Origin: Amycolatopsis sp. EV170708-02-1
Lineage (GTDB): Bacteria > Actinomycetota > Actinomycetes > Mycobacteriales > Pseudonocardiaceae
Assembly (NCBI RefSeq): GCF_022479115.1
Contig: NZ_CP092497.1
Coordinates: 3,162,001 to 3,226,000 of the forward strand
Length of the DNA stretch: 64,000 nucleotides
Reading direction: 5' to 3'
Position numbers and translations under genes: made by a program. Of the stretch, positions 33,282 to 42,108 are shown one piece after another; position 1 is the stretch's first letter; each line of letters opens with the position of its first letter. The notes under the pieces were generated by a model. It ran no database searches and was not told the DNA's origin. It saw only the letters and a list, made by a program, of their open reading frames with translations.

Positions 33282-33695
33282 TCAGACATGGATCCCGCGA
33301 TGGCGCCGGACGGGCCGAGCGGGAACCGGTACCGCGGCGGTATCGGTCCCCTTGGCCGCGGCCAGGACACGTTCCAGAACCGACAGAGAGGTGGTGAGCA
33401 AGGAAATCTGGTTCTGGATGCGGGTTTTGGCGATCTCCAGCTCGTCGGTCATCTCCGGCGAGGGCACCAAATGCGTGTGGTCCCCGGAAACGCAAGGAAG
33501 GAGTTCCGCGATCTTGCCGCTGCACAACCCGGCTGAATAGAAGAGCTGGATCTGCAGCACCCTGGCGATGTCGTCTTCGGTGAAGGTCCGGTAGCCGTTG
33601 CCGCATCGGTCGGGCCGCAACAGGCCTTCCGTTTCGTAGTACCGCAACGATCGGACGCTCACCCCGGTTCGCTTCGCCAGTTCGCCGATCCGCAT
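33282..33695 (-). CDS. MerR-family regulator divergent from Old Yellow Enzyme
   Basis: A 137-aa protein. Winged helix MRIGELAKRTGVSVRSLRYYETEGLL, then RTFTEDDIARVLQIQLFYSAGLCSGKIAELL, a Cys/His-containing loop (PCVSGDHTH), and a long dimerisation helix. The two cysteines (GLCSGK, LLPCVSG) could sense electrophiles or redox change, which would fit control of an ene-reductase that consumes such compounds. ATG 33695 is the family start; the 67-nt spacer to the divergent gene holds a MerR-type promoter. Confidence 0.87.
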   Translation of the reverse strand: MRIGELAKRTGVSVRSLRYYETEGLLRPDRCGNGYRTFTEDDIARVLQIQLFYSAGLCSGKIAELLPCVSGDHTHLVPSPEMTDELEIAKTRIQNQISLLTTSLSVLERVLAAAKGTDTAAVPVPARPVRRHRGIHV

Positions 33696-33723
33696 GAGTC
33701 CACAGTAGCCGCGGAATCCGCGG

Positions 33724-33755
33724 TTGACCGTGACGCCGGTGTCAGGGTTTAGCTT
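33724..33755 (+). promoter_or_regulatory. MerR-type promoter for the Old Yellow Enzyme gene
   Basis: TTGACC (33724-33729), a 19-bp spacer holding the near-palindrome GACGCCGGTGTC, then TTAGCT (33749-33754), eight nt before the ATG at 33763. The overlong spacer is diagnostic for MerR activation, and the distance to the start implies a leaderless mRNA. Confidence 0.65.
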
Positions 33756-33762
33756 CGCGTCC

Positions 33763-34857
33763 ATGAGGTTGCTAGAAGCGTTCCGCGGTACCGCGATCCG
33801 ACTGCCGAACCGCATAGCGATGGCTCCGATGACCCGGGGACGCGCCGACGATCCCACCGGCGTGCCACATCCGCGGACGGCCGAGTACTACGCCCAACGT
33901 GCGAGCGCCGGGTTGATCGTGAGCGAAGGCATTTGGGTGAACAAGACCGGCAAGAGCGGCCCTGGAATCCCAGGCTTGGCGACAGAGCAGCAGGCCGAGG
34001 CATGGCGTGAGGTGACGGCGGCCGTGCACGAGAAAGGCGGCCGGATCTACGCGCAGCTCTGGCACGCGGGACGGGTCAGCCACCCCGGCGTGACGGGCCG
34101 GACACCGGTGGCGCCGTCGGCGGTCCGGCAGGCCGGGCGGATCTTCTCGGCCGGCGGCTGGACGGACACCGTCGAACCCCGGGCGCTCGGCGAGGAGGAG
34201 ATCGGCGAGGTCGTCCAGGACTTCGCCGAGGCGGCACGCCGGGCCGTCGAGGCGGGATTCGACGGCGTGGAACTCCATGGCGCCAACGGCTACCTCATCC
34301 AGGAGTTCCTCGCCGGCAACACCAACCGCCGGGAGGATCGTTACGGCGGCTCGGTCGCCGCCCGGCTCACCTTCCCGCTCGAGGTGGTGGCGGCCGTGGC
34401 CGAGCAGATCGGTGCGGCCAGGGTCGCTCTGCGTATTTCGCCGGGCAACCCGGAGAACGACATCGTGGAAGACGATTGGAAGGAGGTGTACTCACGACTG
34501 CTCGCGGAACTCGGCCGGTACGAGCTCGCATACCTGCACGTCATCGATACCCCTGACGTCGAGGTGCTGTCGCACCTGCGGCTTTTGTGGCCAGGAACGC
34601 TCGTCGCGAATCTGCGATCCGAGAAGCCGACCAGCCGCGCCGAGGGTGAGTCCTTGATCGGAGCCGGTCTGGCCGACGTGGTCGCCTTCGGCAGGTTGTT
34701 CATCGCGAACCCGGATCTGCCTGCGCGATTCGCTCTCCACGCGCCGCTCGCCGAAGCGGATCGCGACGTCTACTACGGCGCCCGGCTCGACGGCTACACC
34801 GATTTCCCGGCGTTCGAACCGGACTCGGCGAAGTTCGCCTGTTCGGCGCGCAGCTGA
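33763..34857 (+). CDS. Old Yellow Enzyme family alkene reductase (NemA-like)
   Basis: A 364-aa FMN-dependent ene-reductase with a TIM barrel. FMN contacts: LPNRIAMAPMTRGRA, LWHAGRVSHP; substrate-binding His/Asn pair in VELHGANGYLIQEFL; phosphate-site region ANLRSEKPTS and GLADVVAFGRLFIANPDL. NTNRREDRYGGS is the family stretch after the His/Asn motif. It reduces activated C=C bonds or nitro-compounds with NADPH, typically as a defence against electrophiles. ATG 33763 is preferred over the GTG-proximal extension because the promoter overlaps the latter. Controlled by the divergent MerR regulator. Confidence 0.92.
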   Translation: MRLLEAFRGTAIRLPNRIAMAPMTRGRADDPTGVPHPRTAEYYAQRASAGLIVSEGIWVNKTGKSGPGIPGLATEQQAEAWREVTAAVHEKGGRIYAQLWHAGRVSHPGVTGRTPVAPSAVRQAGRIFSAGGWTDTVEPRALGEEEIGEVVQDFAEAARRAVEAGFDGVELHGANGYLIQEFLAGNTNRREDRYGGSVAARLTFPLEVVAAVAEQIGAARVALRISPGNPENDIVEDDWKEVYSRLLAELGRYELAYLHVIDTPDVEVLSHLRLLWPGTLVANLRSEKPTSRAEGESLIGAGLADVVAFGRLFIANPDLPARFALHAPLAEADRDVYYGARLDGYTDFPAFEPDSAKFACSARS

Positions 34858-34873
34858 TCTTGCCCGCCCGTTC

Positions 34874-34879
34874 TACAGT
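34874..34879 (+). promoter_or_regulatory. Candidate -10 hexamer of the amidase gene
   Basis: TACAGT followed by six nt and the ATG at 34886; no clear ribosome-binding site, consistent with a leaderless message. Confidence 0.4.
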
Positions 34880-34885
34880 GCGGGG

Positions 34886-36211
34886 ATGGTCAAGACGGCA
34901 GTGGAAATCGCGGCGGCTGTCCGCGCCAAGGAACTCGACCCGGTCGAGGTGACGCGTGAGGCGTTGGCCCGGATCGCGGCGGCGGACGGGGTGGTCGGCG
35001 CGTTTCGCCGGGTCCGGGTCGAGGAGGCGCTCGCTGAGGCCGCCGCCGTCGGCGAACGCGCGGACCTGGCCGATCTGCCCTTGGCCGGGGTGCCCGTCGC
35101 GGTCAAGGACGTCGCGCCGATCGAGGGCGAATACGCCTCGTGGGGGTCACGCGCGGGTTCGTCGACGCCGTCCACAGAGGACGGTGAGATAGCGCGGAGG
35201 CTGCGCGCCGCCGGTGCGGTGATCGTCGGCCTGACCCGGGTGCCGGAGCTGTGCATCTGGCCGTCGAGTGACGATCCGGACGGGATGGCGCGTAATCCGC
35301 GCAACCCGTCGTACGCCGCCGGCGGTTCGTCGGGAGGGAGCGCCGCGGCCGTCGCGGCCGGACTCGTGCCCATCGCACACGGCACCGACGGTCTGGGCTC
35401 GATCCGGCTGCCTGCCGCGATGTGCGGGATCGTCGGTCTCAAACCGGGCAAGGGCGTGGTCCGAGTGCCGGGGGAGGACGGTTGGTTCGGCCTGTCCACG
35501 CACGGTCCGATGACGACCACGGTGGCAGACGCCGCCGTGCTGATGTCGGTCCTCGCCGAACAGCCCGGCTTGGCCGACCTCGCCGAACCGAAGCGGTCTC
35601 GCATCGCCCTGTCGACCCAGGTCCCGTTGACGAGGGCGCCGCTGCCGCGCGCGTTCAGCCGGGCCGTCACGCGGGCCGGAGAGCTGTTCCGCGAGGCCGG
35701 GCACACCGTCGCGCCCGGAACACCGCGGTACAACGCCGGAGCGATCGGTGGCCTTCTCGCGCGATGGGTCGCGGGTCCGGCCGAGCAAGCGGCCGAGTTC
35801 GACCTCAGCGCACTCCAGCCCCGTACCCGTATGCACGTCCGGCTCGGGCGGCTGATGGCCAAGCGGGTCCGGGAGGCCACCCGGGAGCGCTGGCTGGAGC
35901 GTGCCGAAGAGTTCTTCGCCGACCACGATGTCCTGGTCACCCCCATGATCGCGACCCTCCCGCTCAAGGCGCGCACGTGGCACGACAGCCGATGGATCGC
36001 CAACGTACTGCCGTCCCTGCGCGTGGCGGGTTTCGCCGGGCTGTGGAATCTCGCCGGCTATCCGGCGATGTCGGTGCCGATCGGCGTGCATCCTTCGGGC
36101 ATCCCGGCGTGCGTCCAGCTCGTCGCCGCGCCCGGTGGGGAAGCGCTCCTGCTGGGCCTTGCCGCCCAGCTCGAAGCGGCCAACCCCTGGCCACGCACCA
36201 CCGCCCCCTGA
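34886..36211 (+). CDS. Amidase signature family protein
   Basis: A 441-aa cytoplasmic amidohydrolase. The Ser-cisSer-Lys triad is readable: Lys in GVPVAVKDV, cis-Ser in AAGGSSGGSAAAVA and nucleophile Ser in GTDGLGSIRLPAA, followed by CGIVGLKPGKG. It hydrolyses carboxylic amides; GatA is unlikely since no GatB/C genes flank it and the gene stands alone. The substrate cannot be read from sequence. It starts 28 nt after the Old Yellow Enzyme stop but seems to have its own -10, and a family A palindrome follows its stop. Confidence 0.9.
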   Translation: MVKTAVEIAAAVRAKELDPVEVTREALARIAAADGVVGAFRRVRVEEALAEAAAVGERADLADLPLAGVPVAVKDVAPIEGEYASWGSRAGSSTPSTEDGEIARRLRAAGAVIVGLTRVPELCIWPSSDDPDGMARNPRNPSYAAGGSSGGSAAAVAAGLVPIAHGTDGLGSIRLPAAMCGIVGLKPGKGVVRVPGEDGWFGLSTHGPMTTTVADAAVLMSVLAEQPGLADLAEPKRSRIALSTQVPLTRAPLPRAFSRAVTRAGELFREAGHTVAPGTPRYNAGAIGGLLARWVAGPAEQAAEFDLSALQPRTRMHVRLGRLMAKRVREATRERWLERAEEFFADHDVLVTPMIATLPLKARTWHDSRWIANVLPSLRVAGFAGLWNLAGYPAMSVPIGVHPSGIPACVQLVAAPGGEALLLGLAAQLEAANPWPRTTAP

Positions 36212-36227
36212 CCGCGCCCGGAAAGAG

Positions 36228-36284
36228 AGCAAGGGACCTTTGCTATCACTCTCTTTTGGAGAGTGATAGCAAAGGTCCCTTGCT
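36228..36284. repeat. Palindrome family A, copy 1 (convergent terminator)
   Basis: Exact 26-bp arms (36228-36253 and 36259-36284) with loop TTTTG. The outer arm is AGCAAGGGACCTTTGCT followed by ATCACTCTC. It sits between the convergent ends of the amidase and DivIVA-like genes. Each outer half is itself nearly palindromic around GGACC. Confidence 0.85.
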
Positions 36285-36296
36285 ACTTCGCGCTGG

Positions 36297-37424
36297 TCAG
36301 GAGCCGGTTTTGGCCGGTGACGGCTTCTGCCCGTTCGCCTTCGGGCCGTTCTGCTCGGTCTGTCCGTTCTTCGGCGCAGCGGCGGCAGGCGCCGAAGAAG
36401 CGGGCTTGGCGGGAGCGGGTTTGGCGGCGGCCGGAGCGGCGGCCTTCGACGCGGGCTGCTCGGCCGGCTTGCCCGCCGGCTTCGTCTCCTCGGCCTTGCT
36501 GTCGCCGCCGACGAGCTTCGAAGCGTGCGGGATCACCGACTCCTCGGGCAGCGCCGCGAGCATCGCCTCGCTGCCCTTCAGGACCTCGTCGGCCTGCATG
36601 AGGCTCTTCCGGGCCTGCTCGCGGATCTCCGCCAGCCGTTCGACCTTCCGCTGGGCGGCCGTCGTGCGCTGGGCGGCTGTCGTCGTGGCTTCGTCGAGCC
36701 GACGCTTGGCCTCGGTCGTCGCCTCGTCGATGCGTCGCTTGGCCTCCGCGGTGGCCTCCGCGATCCGGCGTTCGGCCTGGTTCTTGCTGGCCGTCTGCTG
36801 GTCGGCGATGTGCTTCTCGTGCGCCGCCTTCTGCGCCGCGATCGTCTGCTCGAACTCGCGCTCGATCTTCCGGCGCTTGCGCTCGGCTTCGTTGTCCAGC
36901 AGTTCCCGGCGCTGGGCGGCCTCGACGGTCAGCCGCTGGACCTCGGCTCGCGTCTCGGCGAGTGCGGACTCGTGCTCGGAGTGCAACGCGTCCGCCTGCT
37001 TGTCCAGTTCGGCGACGAGCCGCGTGTAGCGCTCGCGGAGCTTCTTCGAGGCTTCGCTCGAAGAAGCCCAGTGCTTCTCGGCGGCGACTTCGGCACGCTT
37101 CGTGATCTCGTCCGCGCGCGCCTGCGCGAGCGTGACGGTGCGCTGCATCCGCTCGTCGAGGTCTTCGAGCCGCTCCGGCGGCTTCTTCAGCTCCTCGATC
37201 CTGGCGTTCAGCTTCGCCACCTCGTGGCGAACGGTTTCGAGTTCGCGCGTGGCCGAGGTCGCCTGCGCGATCGCGGCGTCGCGGTCGGTGATCACGCGAT
37301 GCAGCTGGGCTTCGAGATGATCCAGATACTGGCGCACTTCGTTCCGGTCGAAGCCGTGCCAGGCCTGGGTGTACTCGCGCCGCAGGGGCAACAGGCCGTT
37401 GTCTCGCTCGGGAACCATGGCCAC
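36297..37424 (-). CDS. DivIVA-domain coiled-coil protein
   Basis: A 375-aa cytoskeletal-type protein. The DivIVA N-terminal motif lies at about residues 10-60 (LRREYTQAWHGFDRNEVRQYLDHLEAQL); a long charged coiled coil covers about 70-285, with heptad-like runs such as EAKRRIDEATTEAKRRLDEA; an Ala/Pro/Lys-rich low-complexity tail completes it. Such proteins mark curved membrane and organise polar growth or septa; this one is longer and less canonical than Wag31, resembling the additional DivIVA-like coiled-coil proteins of filamentous actinomycetes. There is no membrane segment. It converges with the amidase gene. Confidence 0.85.
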   Translation of the reverse strand: MAMVPERDNGLLPLRREYTQAWHGFDRNEVRQYLDHLEAQLHRVITDRDAAIAQATSATRELETVRHEVAKLNARIEELKKPPERLEDLDERMQRTVTLAQARADEITKRAEVAAEKHWASSSEASKKLRERYTRLVAELDKQADALHSEHESALAETRAEVQRLTVEAAQRRELLDNEAERKRRKIEREFEQTIAAQKAAHEKHIADQQTASKNQAERRIAEATAEAKRRIDEATTEAKRRLDEATTTAAQRTTAAQRKVERLAEIREQARKSLMQADEVLKGSEAMLAALPEESVIPHASKLVGGDSKAEETKPAGKPAEQPASKAAAPAAAKPAPAKPASSAPAAAAPKNGQTEQNGPKANGQKPSPAKTGS

Positions 37425-37536
37425 GACGGTACCTGCGTACGCGGGGTCGCCGTTGTCAGGCTTGGTGATTCACCGACGTGTGTCGTCTCTCAGCTGCTAT
37501 CCCTCACCTGAACGGCCGCCACCCGTGTGCGCAGTG

Positions 37537-39528
37537 TCACCAATGGAAGCCGCGGCTGAGCCGGGCGAGCGCCATCGCCGCGCGGGACAGATGCTGCTCG
37601 CCCTTCCCGATCTTGAGTCCGCCTTCGCCGCCCGCGGCCGCGGAATCCGGGAACACGCGGAATCCTTGGTAGGCCACGGCATCCGTGAGCCCCGGCGTGA
37701 GCGTGTACGCGAGCCCGATCGCCTGCCCGGCGGGCGTGCCGATGTGCTTGGGACGTTCCCGCAGTGCCTTCATCACCATGTCCGCGGCCTGGTCCGGCGA
37801 TTTGGTCGGAAACGCGTCATAGATCTTCGTCGGCCGGATCATCGGCGTGCGCACGAGTGGCATGTGGATGGTCGTGAAGGTGATTCCGTCGCCGTGGGTC
37901 TCGGTCGCGGCGATCCGGGAGAAATAGTCCAAAGCGGCCTTCGACGCCGCGTATGCCGAAAAGCGCGGCGCGATTCCCTGCACGCCGATCGACGAGACGT
38001 TGACGATATGCCCGAATTTCCGCTCGGACATATGCGGCAGCACCGCGAGGATCAGCCGCACCGCGCCGAAGTAGTTGATCGCCATCGCGCGTTCGTAGTC
38101 GTGGAACCGGTCGTACGACAGTTTGATCGACCGCCGGATCGAGCGGCCGGCGTTGTTCACGAGCATGTCGATGCGGCCGTGCTCGGCGAGCATCGCGTCG
38201 ACGGCCTTGTGCACCGATTCCTCGTCGGTCAGGTCGGCGGGGTACACCGACGCCGTGCCGCCGGCGGCGATGATCTCGTCCCGCACTTCTTCGAGTTCGT
38301 GACGGCGCCGCGCGACGAGCAGCGGCACCCCGCCCGCGGCCGCGACCTTGATCGCGGTCGCGCGGCCGATACCCGAGGACGCGCCGGTGATGATCACGCG
38401 ACGGCCGTCCAGTTCGCCGCGCGGGCCGTGCTTGCGCGCGCGGAACGGGTCGAGGTGCTCCCGCCAGTAGCGCCACAGGGTGGGCGCGTACTCCTCGATC
38501 CGGGGTACCTCGACACCCGAGCCGATGAGTGCCTTGCGCGTCGACGCCGACGAGAACACCGACGGGAAAGCCATGGTCTCCAGCAGCACCGGCGGGATGC
38601 CGAGCCGCTCCATCACGGCGTCGCGCGCGATCGTGAAGCCGGGGATGTGCTCGCTCAGCTTCACTAGGTTGACGATGCCCTTGGACACGCGTTCGTTGAG
38701 CTGCACGGAGATGGTCGGCGCGCCCGCGGCTTTCGCGAAGGCGTTGTAGACCGAGACGACCGGCTGGGGCTCCGGGTTGACCAGGTGGAACGCGCGCCCG
38801 TCGAGGCCCTTCGTGGTGATCAGGGCGTTCAGCGACTCGGCGACGTAGTCGACCGGGACGACGTTGGTGTCGCCGAGGTCGGGGCCGACGATCGGCACGT
38901 CGGGCAGCCCGGCCAACCTGCTGATGGCGGGGAACAGGTAGTACGGGCCGTCGATCTTGTCCATTTCGCCGGTCTCGGAGTTCCCGACGACGACCGCGGG
39001 CCGGTACACCCGCCACGGCACGTCCTGCTGTTCGCGCACGAGGCGCTCCGCCTCGAACTTCGTGCGGTGATACGGCGTGACGAGCCGCTGGCCGACGTCG
39101 AACATCTCCTCGGTGAACATGCCCTCGTGGTCGCCGGCGACGGCGACCGAGGACACGTGGTGCAGGCAGCCTGCGTTCAGATCCGCGGCGAGGGCGATCA
39201 CCTGCGCGGTGCCTTCGACGTTGGCCTTGATGCTGGCTTCATCGTCGGCGGTGAGGTCGTAAAGGGCGGCGAGGTGCACGACGTGGTCGACGCCGCGAAG
39301 CTTCTCTCGATCCTCTTCGCCGACGCCGAGCAGGGGCTCGCCGAGGTCGCCAGTGACGAGGGTGACGCGTTCGGGATGCGGCCAGGCGTTCACGAGTTTC
39401 GCGAGTTTGTCCCGCGAGGAGGCGCGGACGACGAGCGCGACCTTGTCGACGTCGTCCCTGGTGAGCAGTAGCCGGGTGAACTGGCGCCCGATCAGTCCGG
39501 TCGCCCCGGTCACCAGAAAAGTCGCCAT
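37537..39528 (-). CDS. Two-domain SDR, fatty acyl-CoA reductase type (AcrA1-like)
   Basis: A 663-aa fusion. Residues 1-370 are an extended SDR / male-sterility-type domain (TGATGLIGRQFTRLLL, later TPYHRTKFEAERLV with the YxxxK active site) that would reduce an acyl-CoA. Residues about 375-640 are a classical SDR (ITGASSGIGRATA, NNAGRSIR, YAASKAALDYF). The same order is found in the mycobacterial protein annotated AcrA1 (Rv3391), a candidate acyl-CoA reductase for wax or long-chain alcohol synthesis. ATG 39528 places the Rossmann motif right after the start. No wax synthase gene is nearby. Confidence 0.85.
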   Translation of the reverse strand: MATFLVTGATGLIGRQFTRLLLTRDDVDKVALVVRASSRDKLAKLVNAWPHPERVTLVTGDLGEPLLGVGEEDREKLRGVDHVVHLAALYDLTADDEASIKANVEGTAQVIALAADLNAGCLHHVSSVAVAGDHEGMFTEEMFDVGQRLVTPYHRTKFEAERLVREQQDVPWRVYRPAVVVGNSETGEMDKIDGPYYLFPAISRLAGLPDVPIVGPDLGDTNVVPVDYVAESLNALITTKGLDGRAFHLVNPEPQPVVSVYNAFAKAAGAPTISVQLNERVSKGIVNLVKLSEHIPGFTIARDAVMERLGIPPVLLETMAFPSVFSSASTRKALIGSGVEVPRIEEYAPTLWRYWREHLDPFRARKHGPRGELDGRRVIITGASSGIGRATAIKVAAAGGVPLLVARRRHELEEVRDEIIAAGGTASVYPADLTDEESVHKAVDAMLAEHGRIDMLVNNAGRSIRRSIKLSYDRFHDYERAMAINYFGAVRLILAVLPHMSERKFGHIVNVSSIGVQGIAPRFSAYAASKAALDYFSRIAATETHGDGITFTTIHMPLVRTPMIRPTKIYDAFPTKSPDQAADMVMKALRERPKHIGTPAGQAIGLAYTLTPGLTDAVAYQGFRVFPDSAAAGGEGGLKIGKGEQHLSRAAMALARLSRGFHW

Positions 39529-39627
39529 CTGCCTCACCCTTCACCGTGCTCGCCCGCGTCCCCCGGCATTCTGCTGCATCGGGACGGCGAGGACCACCAC
39601 GGCGCCGGTGAAGTTACTCACGGGTAA

Positions 39628-40311
39628 CTAGGCTGGGTCGGCGATGACGACCCGGTTCTCGGCGTAGCCGGTCTCCCCGCCGACCCAGCGGCCGCCGCAG
39701 GTGACGAGGACTATCCGATGTGGACCGGACTGGCCGAACAGCTCGTCCGCCCGCTGTGGCAGCTCGTTCTTCTTCAGCGTGATCAGCTGGGAGACCTTGT
39801 ACTGCCAGGACTTCCCGGCTTTGTCGACCACGGTGACGGCGCCGCCGATCCGCTCGGTCCACAGCTCCGCGAACGGGCCCGTCGCGCCCTTCCAGTTCAC
39901 GTGCCCGGCGAACACGCTCGCCCCGGTGGCCGAATTCAGCTCGGCGCCCCACCAGGTCACCTCGCCGAGGTTCTCCGGCACCGGGAGTTCCGCGCCCGGT
40001 CCGAGCTCCTTGCGCACGAGTTTCGCCGCGCCGCCCGCCGGCAGCCGGATCGTCCCCGGACCCTGCGGCTTCGGGGCTTCAGGCTCCTTCGGCGGCGGCG
40101 GAGCTGCCGTCGGAGTCGTGGGGATGATGTCCGGCGGAGGCGGGACCTCCTGCTGTGCGGGCGCGGCGGGGGCGCCACCCGCGACGGAAACGGAGACGGC
40201 CTGAGCCGTCCCCGTCACCACGGTCGTCGGCGGCCAGATGAGCAGGGCCGCGACGAGGTCCGCGCACAGGACCGTGACCGCTCCCAGCGCGAACCCGCGT
40301 CGTACTGACAT
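39628..40311 (-). CDS. Class F sortase
   Basis: A 227-aa transpeptidase anchored by an N-terminal membrane helix (ALGAVTVLCADLVAALLIWPP) with a Pro/Ala-rich linker to an extracytoplasmic sortase beta-barrel. The catalytic residues are in FAGHVNW (His), IVLVTCGG (Cys) and YAENRVVI (Arg), and the length fits class F. It is 12 nt downstream of a SpaA-like surface protein gene, so that protein is its probable substrate. Class F enzymes in actinobacteria generally anchor single proteins to peptidoglycan. Confidence 0.9.
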   Translation of the reverse strand: MSVRRGFALGAVTVLCADLVAALLIWPPTTVVTGTAQAVSVSVAGGAPAAPAQQEVPPPPDIIPTTPTAAPPPPKEPEAPKPQGPGTIRLPAGGAAKLVRKELGPGAELPVPENLGEVTWWGAELNSATGASVFAGHVNWKGATGPFAELWTERIGGAVTVVDKAGKSWQYKVSQLITLKKNELPQRADELFGQSGPHRIVLVTCGGRWVGGETGYAENRVVIADPA

Positions 40312-40323
40312 TCCAGAACCCTC

Positions 40324-41793
40324 TTAGCGTCGCGAAGACCGCCGCGCGGCCACGCCCACCATCACCGAACCGAGCAGCGCGAGCGCGCCGACGCCGAGGA
40401 TGCCGGCGGTCGACGCCGAGTTCTCGACGGTGCCCTGCATCATCGCCACCGGCCGGTCGCCGGCGGGGATGGTGCGCGGTACCTCGTTGGGCGTGTTGGC
40501 GACCTTGAGCGCCAGCGTCTCACCCGGCTTGAGCTCACCACAGGCGGACGGCGGATTCTTCGGGTCGAACGCGTTGGTGTAGCCCGGCGGCGCGCTGACC
40601 TCGACCACGCAGATCTCCTGCGGGGTCCGCAGGTTCTCCACGGTGACCGTGCCGTTCTCGCCTTCGGTGGTGACGACGGCGGGTTTGCCGTCGGCGCCGT
40701 TGAGCGGTTTGCCGTCGTGGCCGACGGCGGCGGTGGACTTGTCCTTGGCGGTGATCCGCAGTGCGGCGCCCGCGATGCCCTTGCCGGTCTTCGCGTCGAC
40801 CTTGGTCACCTGGACCTTGCCCGGCTTCGAAACGACCGCGACGCCCTGGGCCTTCAGCTCCTTCTCGCCGCCGGTCGACACGACCTTCTGCACGCCGGTC
40901 TCGACGGGGAACTGCACGTACGGGCGGTCCGCGGGGGCGGACAGCGAGCTGGCCAGCTTCGGCTGGTCACCGGTCGGCGTCACCTTGACCGTGACGGTGC
41001 CGTCTTCGCCGGTCTTCACCGTGGTGGCCTTCTCGGCCTTGGCGTTCGAGGTCGACGCGGGTTTGGTGCTTTCACCGCTTTCGATCGTCGCGTTCGACGG
41101 CGTGAGCTGCACGGGCACGCCGGAGACACCCTTGCCCTTGGCGTTCTTGACGCTGATCGTCCACTCGCCCGCGGTGCCGATGTGCTGGTCTTCCTTCGGC
41201 GGCGCGATCGCGGTGGTCCACGGACCGCGGTTGGCTTCGGCGTCCTTGGTCAGCTTCTCGACGGCCGTGGCGGCGTCGGCGTGCTGCGCCTTCAGCTTGT
41301 CGAGGTGGCTCTGGACGTCGTAGCCGATCTTCTCCGGGGGGAGGTTCGGCTTGAGGTCGTCGGCGGTACGCGGCTTCGACGTCCACGAGTGCAGCAGATG
41401 CGCGAGCGCCGCCGCCTCGGCGTTGTCCTTGGTGCCGCCGTAGCGAAGCAGAAGGTAGGAGATGTTGGCCGCGGTGTCCTCGGGGAGCTTCGCGCCCCAC
41501 TTGTCGAGGAGTTCATCGCCGGGCTGGTACTTCTCGTTGGTGTCCGGCGCCTTCAGCTGGAAGGAGACGCAGAACACGTGCTTGCCGTTGACGACGTAGG
41601 AGCCCAGCCAGTCGCGATCTCTGGGCTTGCTGTCGACCGTCTGGCCTGGCGTGACCTGGTAGCCGACGCCTTCCTCCTTGGCGGCCGAGGCCGGTGTCGC
41701 CGCGACGGTGGCGGACAAGGCGCCGAGCAGGCACGTCGCGATCAGGCTGGTCAAGGCGCGCGAACGCACGCTCGGGCGTGTGGTCCACCCCAT
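40324..41793 (-). CDS. Surface-exposed SpaA/thioester-type adhesin-like protein
   Basis: A 489-aa secreted protein. Signal peptide about residues 1-38 (RALTSLIATCLLGALSATVAATPASA). The N-terminal third (VGYQVTPGQTVDSKPRDRDWLGSYVVNGKHVFCVSFQLKAPD) resembles a thioester/Cys-containing surface domain. An Ig-like block (ISVKNAKGKGVSGVPVQL) follows and a SpaA-type prealbumin-like domain (VQVTKVDAKTGKGIAGAALRITAKD...VENLRTPQEICVVEVSAPPGY) that could form an isopeptide bond. The C-terminus has a transmembrane helix and an RRSSRR tail as in cell-wall-anchored proteins, but no LPxTG; IPAGD is the nearest candidate. ATG 41793 has AAGGAG upstream. Confidence 0.85.
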   Translation of the reverse strand: MGWTTRPSVRSRALTSLIATCLLGALSATVAATPASAAKEEGVGYQVTPGQTVDSKPRDRDWLGSYVVNGKHVFCVSFQLKAPDTNEKYQPGDELLDKWGAKLPEDTAANISYLLLRYGGTKDNAEAAALAHLLHSWTSKPRTADDLKPNLPPEKIGYDVQSHLDKLKAQHADAATAVEKLTKDAEANRGPWTTAIAPPKEDQHIGTAGEWTISVKNAKGKGVSGVPVQLTPSNATIESGESTKPASTSNAKAEKATTVKTGEDGTVTVKVTPTGDQPKLASSLSAPADRPYVQFPVETGVQKVVSTGGEKELKAQGVAVVSKPGKVQVTKVDAKTGKGIAGAALRITAKDKSTAAVGHDGKPLNGADGKPAVVTTEGENGTVTVENLRTPQEICVVEVSAPPGYTNAFDPKNPPSACGELKPGETLALKVANTPNEVPRTIPAGDRPVAMMQGTVENSASTAGILGVGALALLGSVMVGVAARRSSRR

Positions 41794-42108
41794 GGTGTGT
41801 TGACTCCTTTGGCCGTGCTCTGCCCTCGACGCCTGTACGTCGACGCAGGTCACACGATCGATAGGTTCCCCGACACGCCTTCGGTGATTATCCGAACACG
41901 CAACGTGGAGGGTGGCGTGTGAGCAGCGGTTTTGGCAATAGGGCATCAGGTGGGGTATCGGTGAACGGTCGGTGATCTCCGCCGCATACGGTGTGGGGGA
42001 TGGGCGCCGCGCCGATTGTGAGTAAAGTCGTCTTTACTTCGACGGGAACCGGGCGGCCCACGCGGTCGTTGAACCCGATGCAGGTGCCAGTAGATCCAGG
42101 AGGATCAG
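41794..42108. other. 315-nt divergent intergenic region
   Basis: Separates the surface protein gene from the Bax-inhibitor gene. It contains the ribosome-binding sites of both, a short dyad at 42021, and no ORF I consider coding. Promoters for both genes should lie here, but no strong -35/-10 pair stands out. Confidence 0.5.
42021..42038. promoter_or_regulatory. AT-rich 7-bp dyad upstream of the Bax-inhibitor gene
   Basis: AGTAAAG-TCGT-CTTTACT, exact arms, 70 nt upstream of the GTG. Its AT richness stands out in this sequence, suggesting a protein-binding site or the -10/upstream element of the promoter. Confidence 0.35.

Noticed and set aside
41794..41946. N-terminal extension of the SpaA-like surface protein
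   Set aside because: It would precede a clear signal peptide with a Cys/His/Arg-rich stretch and lacks a ribosome-binding site; ATG 41793 has AAGGAG.
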